DNA of 64,000 nucleotides from Clostridia bacterium. Lineage in GTDB: Bacteria; Bacillota; Clostridia; Oscillospirales; Acutalibacteraceae. This document shows, one piece after another, positions 51,345 through 61,100 of this stretch. Numbering within the stretch: the stretch's first letter is position 1; the number at the start of each line of letters is the position of its first letter. The DNA lies in the NCBI GenBank assembly GCA_017560255.1, contig JAFYOI010000050.1, positions 1 through 64,000 on the forward strand, written 5' to 3'. Position numbers and translations under genes: made by a program. The notes under the pieces were generated by a model. It did not search any database. It was not told the DNA's origin and saw only the letters and a list, made by a program, of their open reading frames with translations.

Positions 51345-51857
51345 TTATCGTCTGTCCTCCTGCGGAAAGACCTTGCGGATTATCTCCTCAACAACCTTTT
51401 CTGTACCCTGCGTTACGTCAACGGTATGGTCGGCATATTTTTTGTAAAGCGGCATTCTCAAATTATAAATGTCGCTCAGAGTATTATTCGGGCCAAATGC
51501 GATTCCCCTTGTTTTGATATTCGTAAGCCTTCTGCGGATTTCATCAAGAGGCGCGTCAAGAAAAACAACAACACTGTCGTTTTTAAGACGTTTCATCGCG
51601 TTTTCACACAGCACCATTGAGCCGCCCGTCGCAATAACTGTCTTTTCACAGTCAAGCGAAAGAGCCGCCGCTTCCTCAACCTTTAAAAACCCCTCGTAAT
51701 CGAGTGTATCCACAAGGTGCTGCAAAGTGCACCCCTCGCGGTTACTGATAACTATATCCGTATCTACAAAATTGTAGCCTATCGTCTTTGCCAGAATTAC
51801 GCCCACGGTGCTTTTTCCTGCCGCAGGCATACCAACCAGAATTATATTGTTTTTCAT
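51345..51857 (-). CDS. aroK: Shikimate kinase family protein
   Basis: A 170-residue P-loop kinase. Walker A GMPAAGKST, DTD in NFVDTDIVI, ATGGS and the C-terminal LRMPLYKKYAD arginine segment match shikimate kinase, which phosphorylates shikimate in aromatic amino acid synthesis. Start taken at the ATG at 51857 with GGGGTG upstream, not the longer frame. Alone here; no other aro genes nearby. Confidence 0.88.
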   Translation of the reverse strand: MKNNIILVGMPAAGKSTVGVILAKTIGYNFVDTDIVISNREGCTLQHLVDTLDYEGFLKVEEAAALSLDCEKTVIATGGSMVLCENAMKRLKNDSVVVFLDAPLDEIRRRLTNIKTRGIAFGPNNTLSDIYNLRMPLYKKYADHTVDVTQGTEKVVEEIIRKVFPQEDRR

Positions 51858-51941
51858 AATAAACACCCCATAATTGATGCTAAAACAATAGGGTTGCCGC
51901 ACCAACGCAACAACCCATTGTGTTTTAGTTAAGCACAGAAA

Positions 51942-52109
51942 TTAGAGAGAGATTGCACCTACCGGACAAGCACCCTCACAAGCGCCACACTCAACGCAAG
52001 CGCCCTCATTGATTACGCACTTGCCGTCTGCCTCAGAGATAGCGCCAATCGGACAAGCGTCCATGCAAGCACCACAACCTACGCACTGGTCGGAAATTTT
52101 GTAAGCCAT
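51942..52109 (-). CDS. 2[4Fe-4S] ferredoxin
   Basis: A 55-residue clostridial ferredoxin with two CxxCxxCxxxC motifs (CVGCGACMDACP and CVECGACEGACP). A low-potential electron carrier of anaerobic metabolism. Start at 52109 with GGAGGAGG upstream rather than the longer frame. Confidence 0.96.
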   Translation of the reverse strand: MAYKISDQCVGCGACMDACPIGAISEADGKCVINEGACVECGACEGACPVGAISL

Positions 52110-52305
52110 TCTCAGCACCTCCTCCAACTAAAAATTCAAACTTGTTAAAATGATTCCAACAAATTACACCATAATTCTATCACAAACAACAGAAAATGCA
52201 AGAAAATTTATGAAATTATTGCATTATTAAGATTTTTTTATTTCTTTCGTTTGTTTTTTGCGCAATATATGTTACAATAAAAGTTAATGCAAAGGGGTGT
52301 AAACG

Positions 52306-53280
52306 GTGAAAAGTTTTACAATAACCAAAAACGACGCTAATCAGCGACTTGACAAATTCATCTCAAAATCGGTGCCGTTGTTGCCGCAAGCGCTGATGTA
52401 TAAATACATACGTTTGAAGAGAATCAAAGTAAACGGCAAGCGTGCCGAAATTTCAACGCGCCTCACTGTCGGCGACGTTATAGATATGTATATAAACGAT
52501 GAGTTTTTTGCACCGAGTGCAGTAAAGTATGACTTTCTGCGCGCACCCGCACACGTTGATATAGTATATGAGGACGAAAATATAATATTACTCAACAAAA
52601 AGGTCGGTATGCTGTGCCACCCCGACGGAAACGAGTACGTAAACACCCTTATCGCAAGTGTTCAGCGCTATCTCTATGAAAAGGGTGAATACGACCCGGG
52701 TAATGAGAACTCATTTGCACCCGCGCTTGCAAACCGAATTGACAGAAACACCTGCGGCATTGTTATCTGCGCCAAAAACGCTCAGGCATTGCGTGTACTT
52801 AACCAGAAGATAAAAGACAGGGAGATTTCAAAATTCTACCTTTGCATCGTTCATGGCGTACCCAGGAAAAAGCAGGCGGTGCTTGAAGGATTCCTTGAAA
52901 AGAACGAGAGCAAAAACAAGGTTTTTATCTCAAACAAAAAGAACGCCGACAACCGAACGATACTTACAAAATATACGGTCATTGAGTCGAAAAACGGCTT
53001 TTCCCTCCTGGAAATTGATTTGCTGACGGGCAGAACGCATCAGATAAGAGCGCACCTTGCCTCAATCGGTCATCCCCTCCTCGGTGACGGAAAATACGGC
53101 GTAAAAGAAAGCAACAAGGGTACGGGATTCAAGAAGCAGGCGCTTTGTTCCTACAAACTGCGCTTTGACTTCACAACGGACGGCGACGTGCTGGAGTACC
53201 TCAACGGACGGGAATTTCAGATTGACGACGTGCCATTTTTGCAAGAATTTTACAGCGGCAAAATTGACAGACGCAAATAG
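52306..53280 (+). CDS. RluA-family pseudouridine synthase
   Basis: A 324-residue enzyme with an N-terminal S4 RNA-binding domain (DANQRLDKFI) and the catalytic domain; the catalytic Asp is in NRIDRNTCG, and LTGRTHQIRAHLASIGHPLLGD is the family motif. It isomerises uridine in rRNA or tRNA. First gene of a run of RNA-modification genes. Confidence 0.93.
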   Translation: MKSFTITKNDANQRLDKFISKSVPLLPQALMYKYIRLKRIKVNGKRAEISTRLTVGDVIDMYINDEFFAPSAVKYDFLRAPAHVDIVYEDENIILLNKKVGMLCHPDGNEYVNTLIASVQRYLYEKGEYDPGNENSFAPALANRIDRNTCGIVICAKNAQALRVLNQKIKDREISKFYLCIVHGVPRKKQAVLEGFLEKNESKNKVFISNKKNADNRTILTKYTVIESKNGFSLLEIDLLTGRTHQIRAHLASIGHPLLGDGKYGVKESNKGTGFKKQALCSYKLRFDFTTDGDVLEYLNGREFQIDDVPFLQEFYSGKIDRRK

Positions 53281-53292
53281 TGGGAGTTTTTT

Positions 53293-54024
53293 ATGGCAGA
53301 GAAATGCTTTCAGATTTCAAAAAACGTTTTTGTAACGGTCAATGACGTCCACCGATTCGGCACGGATGCGGTTTTACTTGCAAATTTTGCCGCACCGAAA
53401 AGCCGTGACGTTGCCTGCGACATGGGCACAGGCTGCGGAATCATTCCGTTTGTCTGGTGTGCAAAGCCGACACCGAAGAAGATTACCGCAATCGAAATTC
53501 AGCCCGATGCGTGCGAACTTGTCAGAAAATCCGCACAGATGAGCGGTCTTGAGGACAGAATCAATATTTTCTGCGGTGATTTACGGGAGATAACGGGCGA
53601 AGTCGGACACGGTCAATTTACACTTGTTACGATGAATCCGCCCTACAAACAAATAGGCGGTGGTATCATAAGTGAGATGGACGGGGAAAAACTCACCCGC
53701 CACGAAACGACCTGCACACTTGACGATGCCGCAAACGCGGCGGCAAAACTGCTCAATTTCGGCGGCAGATTTTGTTTGTGCCACCGTCCCGAAAGGCTGA
53801 CGGACATTCTTTGTTCTCTGCGACTTGCGGGACTTGAGCCGAAACGGTTGCGCTTTGTTGTTCAACGTGAAGGACGTGCGCCGTGGCTCGTATTGGTTGA
53901 GGGTAAAAAGGGTGCTAAATCGGGCATTATTACCCTGCCCCAACTCGTTATGGAGGACGAAAACGGCGATCCGACACGGGAGATTGACGAAATTTACGCT
54001 GAATACAGGGAGATGAGAAAATGA
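53293..54024 (+). CDS. trmN6: tRNA(Val) adenine-N6 methyltransferase-like (TrmN6/YfiC)
   Basis: A 243-residue class I SAM methyltransferase. DMGTGCGIIPF is the SAM motif and MNPPY the N6-adenine catalytic motif; VNDVHRFGTDAVLLANF at the start fits TrmN6. It methylates A37 of tRNA-Val in relatives. It overlaps rsmI by 4 bases. Confidence 0.88.
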   Translation: MAEKCFQISKNVFVTVNDVHRFGTDAVLLANFAAPKSRDVACDMGTGCGIIPFVWCAKPTPKKITAIEIQPDACELVRKSAQMSGLEDRINIFCGDLREITGEVGHGQFTLVTMNPPYKQIGGGIISEMDGEKLTRHETTCTLDDAANAAAKLLNFGGRFCLCHRPERLTDILCSLRLAGLEPKRLRFVVQREGRAPWLVLVEGKKGAKSGIITLPQLVMEDENGDPTREIDEIYAEYREMRK

Positions 54025-54839
54025 GCGGAACACTCTACGTACTGGGCACACCCATAGGAAACCTCGGCGACTTTTCGCCAAGAGCGCTCGAAACACTTGA
54101 AGCGGTTGATTTTATTGCCGCGGAGGACACGCGAGTGACCGCCAAACTGCTCAATCATTTCAATATAAAGAAACCGATGATAAGTTACCACGAGCACAAC
54201 AAACTGCAAAAAGCGGAGATTATAATTTCCCGTATTCAAGGCGGTGAAAGTTGTGCGCTTGTCACCGATGCGGGTATGCCCGCAATTTCAGACCCGGGCG
54301 AAGACCTTGTCCGTCAGTGTCACGAACAGAACGTGCCCGTGGCGTGTATTCCGGGCCCGAGCGCCGTTATATCCGCGCTTGCGCTGTCAGGTATGCCGTC
54401 GGGCAGATTCACTTTCGAGGGCTTTCTGAGTATGAATAAAAACAAGCGCCGTGAGCATCTTGAAGAACTTGTGGATGAGCGCAGGACGATGATTTTCTAC
54501 GAAGCACCGCACAAACTGTACTCAACACTCTGCGATATGAAAACGTATTTTGGCGGTGAGAGAAAAATTGCGCTCGTAAAGGAAATAACCAAAATTTACG
54601 AGCAGGTTATCCGCACAACTCTTGACGATGCCGTTGTAAAATTCGAGGACGGCGCAAAGGGTGAATTTGTCATCATTGTTGAGGGCGCGCCCGAAAAGCA
54701 GGAGGAAATAACGCTTGACTACGCGGTAAAACTTGCCGAAGAACTTATGGAAAACGGACTTTCCGTTGCCGATGCTTCAAAGGCGGCGGCGAAACAAACG
54801 GGATTCAAAAAGTCCGATATTTACAAACAACTTATTTAA
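54021..54839 (+). CDS. rsmI: 16S rRNA (cytidine-1402-2'-O)-methyltransferase
   Basis: A 272-residue SAM enzyme: LYVLGTPIGNLGDFSPRALE, AAEDTRVT and GPSAVISALALSG match RsmI, which modifies C1402 in the decoding centre. Normal length. Coupled to the previous gene by ATGA overlap. Confidence 0.96.
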   Translation: MSGTLYVLGTPIGNLGDFSPRALETLEAVDFIAAEDTRVTAKLLNHFNIKKPMISYHEHNKLQKAEIIISRIQGGESCALVTDAGMPAISDPGEDLVRQCHEQNVPVACIPGPSAVISALALSGMPSGRFTFEGFLSMNKNKRREHLEELVDERRTMIFYEAPHKLYSTLCDMKTYFGGERKIALVKEITKIYEQVIRTTLDDAVVKFEDGAKGEFVIIVEGAPEKQEEITLDYAVKLAEELMENGLSVADASKAAAKQTGFKKSDIYKQLI

Positions 54840-54856
54840 AGAAACGGAGAATTGCT

Positions 54857-55501
54857 ATGAACCCTTATATTTTCATTCTTATTTTTGTTGCCGTACTTGC
54901 TCTGGCGATTTTCGTATGGTATCAGGCAATCAAGGCATCACAGAGGTCGGGTAAAATCCGCCGCGAAATGCTTGCAAAAATGGACAGATTCAACGCCCTG
55001 TCAAACCGCTATCAGACACTTATAAAAGACGAACTCGGTGCTATGGACAACGCCGACCTTTTTGACGTTGCGGTTATCCGAATCTGGAAAAAACTCGGCA
55101 CTGCCGAGGAAGAAATGGCAAATTTTGAGGCGCTTTCCTCTGAGGAAAAACAGATTTATACTGCGTGGTACATTCGTGAGGAAGTTGCAAACGACGGCTT
55201 CGCTTCATATTTCCGCAACTGCGTCACTCTTAAAGAGTTGAGCGTAAACGTGCTTGAAACCCTTGGTTTATCAACACTTGACTCCATTGTAAAACGCGCG
55301 TGCGAAATGTTTGATGAAAATTCTTCCGTTTCCTGCGACAAGCAAAGCATTGCGGTAATCGACAGCGAATTCAAAGCCGCTTACAATTTTGATGAATACT
55401 GCGCGGCGGCGGCGAACTATATCCGCGCTAACAGTGATTTCTTCGTTGACGGCGACGATGCGCTCGTTGAAATGGGCGAAGTTGACGGCGAAAACGAATA
55501 G
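54857..55501 (+). CDS. Membrane-anchored DMP19-like protein
   Basis: A 214-residue protein: an N-terminal membrane helix (about 4-24), then a soluble helical domain with YIREEVANDGFASYFRNC and VLETLGL, resembling DUF4375/DMP19-type proteins. Acidic tail. Function unknown. GAAACGGAGA precedes the ATG. Following it, 55515-55564 has arms GACGGCAT/ATGCCGTC around a G-rich loop, a repeat-type structure with no gene. Confidence 0.7.
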   Translation: MNPYIFILIFVAVLALAIFVWYQAIKASQRSGKIRREMLAKMDRFNALSNRYQTLIKDELGAMDNADLFDVAVIRIWKKLGTAEEEMANFEALSSEEKQIYTAWYIREEVANDGFASYFRNCVTLKELSVNVLETLGLSTLDSIVKRACEMFDENSSVSCDKQSIAVIDSEFKAAYNFDEYCAAAANYIRANSDFFVDGDDALVEMGEVDGENE

Positions 55502-55659
55502 CACAAAAATACGCGACGGCATATTATAAACGGAGGGGGAAGGGACTTTCTCCGCGGATGCCGTCCTGATATACGGGGAGCAAACCCTCAACGTCCGCTT
55601 TATTATAGATAGGGGGCGGGGTTTCTCCGTCCTCTCATTTTTTATTCGGAAGTGATATA

Positions 55660-56286
55660 ATGACAAAGAAAGAAATTGCACTTGCGGCGGTCCTGGCGCT
55701 CAAAAAAGAATATCCCGATGCGCTCTGTTCGCTCGACTACTCCTCCCCCCTGCAACTGCTGATTGCGGCGCGACTTTCGGCGCAGTGTACGGACGCACGG
55801 GTAAATCTCGTCACTCCCGCTCTCTTTGACCGATACAAAACGATGAGGGATTTTGCCGGGGCAGACCCCGATGAAGTTGCAAAATACATACACTCCTGCG
55901 GCTTTTATGCTACGAAGTCGAAGGACATCGTCGGTATGTGCAGGATGATGATTGAAGATTTTGGCGGCGAATTACCGTCAACGCTTGACGACCTTACTAA
56001 ATTGCCCGGCATCGGACGCAAGACGGCAAATCTCATTATGGGCGACGTTTACGGCAAACCCGCCGTTGTGACGGACACGCATATGATACGCCTTTGCAAC
56101 CGCCTCGGACTTGTAACGACGAAAGAACCAAAAAAGGTTGAGGATGCGATGAGAAAATTATTGCCGCCCGAGGAATCAAACGATTTCTGTCACCGCACCG
56201 TGCTGCACGGGCGTGCAGTATGCTCCGCCCGCAAGCCGAAATGCGACGAGTGTTGTATGAAAGAATTCTGCAGAAAGTGTATATAA
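55660..56286 (+). CDS. nth: Endonuclease III
   Basis: A 208-residue base-excision glycosylase/lyase for oxidised pyrimidines. The HhH motif is LPGIGRKTANLIMG with the catalytic Lys, the catalytic Asp lies in VVTDTHMIRL, and the C-terminal cluster is C-x6-C-x2-C-x5-C (CSARKPKCDECCMKEFC). Confidence 0.96.
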   Translation: MTKKEIALAAVLALKKEYPDALCSLDYSSPLQLLIAARLSAQCTDARVNLVTPALFDRYKTMRDFAGADPDEVAKYIHSCGFYATKSKDIVGMCRMMIEDFGGELPSTLDDLTKLPGIGRKTANLIMGDVYGKPAVVTDTHMIRLCNRLGLVTTKEPKKVEDAMRKLLPPEESNDFCHRTVLHGRAVCSARKPKCDECCMKEFCRKCI

Positions 56287-56292
56287 AAACAG

Positions 56293-56325
56293 AAAAGCCG
56301 TGGGCGGTTGCCCACGGCTTTTGTT
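56293..56325. terminator. Terminator shared by nth and the second RyR operon
   Basis: AAAAGCCGTGGGC and GCCCACGGCTTTT arms with T-runs on both sides, between convergent genes. Confidence 0.9.
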
Positions 56326-58158
56326 TTATTTCTTGCTCTCTGCGGAAACGCGGTAATCTTTTGCTTTATCATCGTCGGTCAACTCATCGGTTAAGTTGTT
56401 GTGCATCTTACCAAGGTCGTTACGACTGCTCCTTTCGGGACTGCCGCTGTAAACGTATCCATCCGCGCGCATATACGCTTCCCATCTGCGATGTTCAAGC
56501 GCGCCGAGCGTTTCTCTCTCGTAGTCCGTCATTTCGTCCTCGCTCTTGCCCGCGCCGGGAATATTACAACTGATTCGCGCCTTTGCGTGAACCGCCGTTG
56601 CAATTGACGAGCGGTAGCAATACTCATACTTCCAGAAATCGTCCTCTTTCTCCTTGTCGCCGTAGCAATACGCAACGTGACGGGCAAACGCATCTTTTTC
56701 AAGCGCCGAGGCAATAATAACATCCTTTGAGTAAAGCGAATTTATATCTCCGACAAACTCAATATCATAACTCTGCGCCTTGCTCTTACGCGCGTTTGAC
56801 AGCAACTCTCTGGCGTTACTGTTATACACAACCGTCTGAATTATCGGTTTTATATTCATTCTCTCAAACAACATACGGAGCATTACTGCCGTTGCAACGT
56901 TTTTCTCGTCCGAGCCGAGCGATACGAAAACGTAGGTTGCATCGGTTAGTTTTGAAATCTCATCCGCAAACTTCTTTGTGTCAACGTCAACGTCGGACTT
57001 GACTTCTATTCCGTAATTATTTTTTATAAGTCCGGGTGCCTGCGCCTCAAATTTATCTGCCGCCGCTTTGTCGCGGTCAAATGCGGTTATATTGAGCAGG
57101 TATCCGTCCATCTGACCGTACCACGAAAGAGCCTTGACCATCTCCGTGCCGTGACCGCCCATTCCGACAACTACGGCGGAAATATGTTTGAGAGTTTCGG
57201 AAACGGGGGTTGCGCGTGCAAAAACCCGGTCGCCCTTTTCGTACAGAATTCGGGTTACAAGTGAACGTACCTCGTCAATTCGGTGAATTTTCATCTTACC
57301 CGCAGACTTGCCCGCAAGGAGAAGTTCGCTCTCCGTACCCTTTGAGAAAATATACAAGCGGGTATGGGCGCGGTTATTGTAAATGCTTATAAGTTTGAGT
57401 GAATCGTTCACGTTGACGATATCGTCGCCGCTCATTGTGAAAAAGAGTATACGCTTTTTCTTGCTATGCAGTCCGAATTTGATTTCCGTAATATCCTTTT
57501 TAAAACAAATTGCGCCAAGTGCCCTCGCCTCTCCCATCAGTTCCTCGGAAACCTGAGCAACTCCATCGGAAGTTACGGTAAATACAATGCGCACCATGGG
57601 GTCATCTGCCAGAACGTCCTTTGCAAGCGCAAGCGAACGCTCATTGACACGGGAGAAAACGTAAATTTCACGCCTCCAACTCATAAGATAGCGCACGTAT
57701 GCCGAAACGTTTTTGAAGAACGAAAGCACAAAACTGACGGCAAGAAGCGGCGCTATGAACTGCGTTACGTAAGTAATCACAAGATAGGGCTTTGCTATCC
57801 ACACAGGCGCTGCCGAGATGTTTTCAACAATCGGCGCATAAATGCCGTCCGCTGCAAACACACGGATTGCCTTCTGAAACGCCACGACGATGGATTTTAA
57901 TATGCCCAACGCATCCGTGCCGTTTGCCGTAAAGTATGCCGGCAGGGCAAGTGTCACCGACAAGACGAAGCACAATCCGAACAGAATGTGAATCGCATTT
58001 ATTCGCTTGCCGTATTTGCCGATTGATGCAAGTATCAGAACGAATGCAAGCACAATCGCAAACAACGACAACAAGAAAAAGATTGTCCAAATCAAATTAA
58101 TCACCTGACTAAATTTACTTAAAGTGAAAGCGATTTGCTCGGGACAAACCGCTTTCAC
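56326..58158 (-). CDS. Second membrane protein with Rossmann/TrkA-N-like and RyR domains
   Basis: A 610-residue paralogue of the 6176-8785 product. Three membrane segments in the first ~160 residues (about 20-45, 52-78, 116-150) are followed by two Rossmann-like domains (from about 165, REIYVFSRVNE; and from 327 with GMGGHG at 332-337), with SLGSDEKN and VVYNSNAREL, and a short RyR-like domain (EHRRW at 555-559, KMHNNLTDELTDDDKAKD). It lacks the ~200-residue C-terminal extension of its paralogue. Read from a GTG at 58158, but no clear ribosome site; a GTG at 58104 is possible. It follows the giant protein by 18 bases, so the pair are co-transcribed. Confidence 0.72.
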   Translation of the reverse strand: MKAVCPEQIAFTLSKFSQVINLIWTIFFLLSLFAIVLAFVLILASIGKYGKRINAIHILFGLCFVLSVTLALPAYFTANGTDALGILKSIVVAFQKAIRVFAADGIYAPIVENISAAPVWIAKPYLVITYVTQFIAPLLAVSFVLSFFKNVSAYVRYLMSWRREIYVFSRVNERSLALAKDVLADDPMVRIVFTVTSDGVAQVSEELMGEARALGAICFKKDITEIKFGLHSKKKRILFFTMSGDDIVNVNDSLKLISIYNNRAHTRLYIFSKGTESELLLAGKSAGKMKIHRIDEVRSLVTRILYEKGDRVFARATPVSETLKHISAVVVGMGGHGTEMVKALSWYGQMDGYLLNITAFDRDKAAADKFEAQAPGLIKNNYGIEVKSDVDVDTKKFADEISKLTDATYVFVSLGSDEKNVATAVMLRMLFERMNIKPIIQTVVYNSNARELLSNARKSKAQSYDIEFVGDINSLYSKDVIIASALEKDAFARHVAYCYGDKEKEDDFWKYEYCYRSSIATAVHAKARISCNIPGAGKSEDEMTDYERETLGALEHRRWEAYMRADGYVYSGSPERSSRNDLGKMHNNLTDELTDDDKAKDYRVSAESKK

Positions 58159-58176
58159 AAATTGAATTAATATGTT

Positions 58177-61100
58177 TTATTCGTACTTGAACCAGATGGT
58201 CGCGGTGTACAATCTGTCAAGGAAAAGATAACTTTCCGCGTTTGTTTCACAAATCTTCCTGTCACCTTTCGATGCGGCTCTGAGCATCTCAAAAACGTCG
58301 GAACGGTTGAGAAGTTTGTCCCTTGCGGTGCCGTAAGACATTTTGTCAGCAAACTTGAAGCAGACGTACTTGCTGCCTCGTTTTGCCGCCGCTTTCGCAA
58401 GTTCCTTGATTTTGTCAAGGTCGTAAGTGTCAAATACAAGTCCGTTGTGAACGAAGTAATTGCAACGTGTTGCCGTACACTTTGTGGGCTCAACGGGACA
58501 ATACTCCAGATTTCTCGTTCTGAGCAACTCCTCCGTAGTGATACAGAAGAAGGAGTGATGGTAACAGTTATCCTTTACCTTCTGGCTGGTGCTGGACTGG
58601 TCGTTGTGAGTGACGTCGAGGTAGTAATAATCGCCGTCCATTTTTACAATATTCCACGCGTGACCTCCGCCGAGCGAACCGTCCTTTTCAATCACCTTGC
58701 CCGCACAATAACCACACTCAACGCCGCAGCGCTGGAGAAGATACTGAATAGCCTTTGCATAACCCGCGCAAACAACCTTGCGATTGAGGAACACTCCGCA
58801 AATCGTGCGTAAGTAGTCAAGTTTATTTTCCGTGGGCCCGCCCATCGACTCCTCTATATGCAGAGAAACTGTGTCGTAGTCCACAAGATCAATCATTTTT
58901 GTCTGCAAACGCAAGGCAACGTCATATGCGCTCATTGAATCGTCAACACAGGCAAGATACGTCTGAATCTCCGCCTCCATCTTGTTATTCATCGCCTGCA
59001 CTTCCTCTTCTGTGAACAGATAATGCAGTTCAAGATGGTCAGTATAAATAAGCGTAGCGTTGTAGTTGAAATAATACAACTCGGGGTGGTCGTAGCAGAC
59101 CGATTTAAGCGCGGTTTCCACGTTACGTGTGTTGCTGCAATCAATATTTACAGTGGACTGGAAATTGACCATAGCGTCAAAGATTGCAGTATACATTTCA
59201 CGTAAATTTGCGGACAACAAGGAATAGTAATAATAGTTCAGTTTTTCGGGAGCAACTCTATCGTGAGTTTCGGGGGTGTAGGAACGTCCGAAATCAACGT
59301 CATCATAGGTCGTCTTTTTAGGAACGGTCACAACGGGTTTGTCACCAGATCCACCCGAACCACCCGTTCCGCCCATACCGTAAACGTCCGTCAGATAAAG
59401 GAACGGATTGTTGTTGTACTTGGGATTTGCAAGCAATTCGCGGACAAGGCGGCGATAACCCACGCCCGATATTTCACGTGAAGTTTCATAATGTCTTGCC
59501 CTGACGGTTGCAAGCGCATTCTCGTTAAGGAAGCGCAGATACTGAATTCCGACCAAGGCAACGTGTCCCTGCGCAAGTTCATCCTCAAGATTCGGCAGAT
59601 GCTTGCTCTGCCATATCTGAGTCAACTGGCGCACTATCATTTCGGAAAGCAGAGGCGACGTTACGCTCTCCTCTATGTAAACTTTCTTCTTATCAACGTA
59701 ACTCTTTGCAGGATAATCCGTCGAATTTGATGCAAGTTCGGGATTCTTTTTGAGAGAGTTGATTATCTTTATCGTTGACTCGAAACAGAAGTCGTAATCA
59801 TCTCCGAGTTCAATTCCGTAGGTGCTTTCAAGGAAGAATTTTGCACGTTTGAGGTGCTCTTCCAACTCCCTCTTATTATTTTTTACAAGGCTCTTTGCAC
59901 AGTCCGGGCACATATATCTGCCGTCTTCAAGTTCGATTACGCCCGAGCCCTTTGAGTAGCGTTTTCCGCAGAAATTACATTCAACGCTCTCAATAAATTC
60001 CTCAGGTTCAAGGAATTCGTACTTGCTCATATCGTCGGCAAAAACTCTGAGCACTTCGCGCAAGGATTCAAAATCGAAGCAGTCCGGAGCAGTATCAAAA
60101 CCGAGGTTGAGATAACCGCTCTGCGCGCCCGAGCCAAAATACCATTCGATATAGGAAAGAAGCGGGGTATAAAGAGTCTTGAAAACGTGGTCACCCGCAA
60201 GCACAAGGGTTGAAACTACGCCGAGTTCTTCCGCACTGTCCTCAATAATCAAAACTTCAATTTCGTCTTCACCGTCACCCTCGCGGCTGAGAAGTGAAAG
60301 TTGCGGATACATACCAAGCGTATCCTTTGTTTTTTCCGCAAATTCCTTGCTCCATACGGGGCAGACTACAACACTGTCTGCAACGGACGGGAACATTGCA
60401 CGGAGTAATTCGCAAAGCGCAACCGCCATAGCCGTTGCAGTAACGTCCTTTTTGCCGCCGTAATTACCGCGGATTTTGAGCGACATTGTCAACGCGCCGT
60501 TACGGTAAGCGTTAAGATCAGCCACCTTCATTATCTCGTCCGCCGAGTAGGTTCGCTCCTCGTCCTTCATTCCGTAAACGCGGTACGTCTGTTTTGCCAA
60601 TACGTCCTTGCCCGGATCGGAAATAGACCAGTATCTTGACTGCTCAATATGCGGGTCAAGGGTATAGGGGTCAACTATATAATATCCGCGTGTCAGTACC
60701 TCCGTGGGCGCTCTGAATACGGAAACAAAAGCCTCACTAATGCCGAGTTTGTTGTCCTTTCGGTCACGTATCAACAAATGCCTTCTCGGCACGCACTCAA
60801 CGACACTGTCCTCGGAATCGTCAACTCTGTACACTCTTGACTGAATATACTTATACGCCTCGTTATTATTGCCGCCATCGGCAAGATGAGCGTAAATTTT
60901 TCCGTTCGCAGCGTCAATCCTTACCACTGAATAAATACTACCATTATAAATGAACTTCTGGCCCTCAATATAATTCTGTGTAAGGCGGCACTTCGGCACG
61001 TTCAATTTGACTTCCTCGTCACCGACAACCATAACAACCATATCACGACCGTTGATGATGTCAAAAACAGTTCCTCTCTGTCTGAGGATAACCTTGTTCT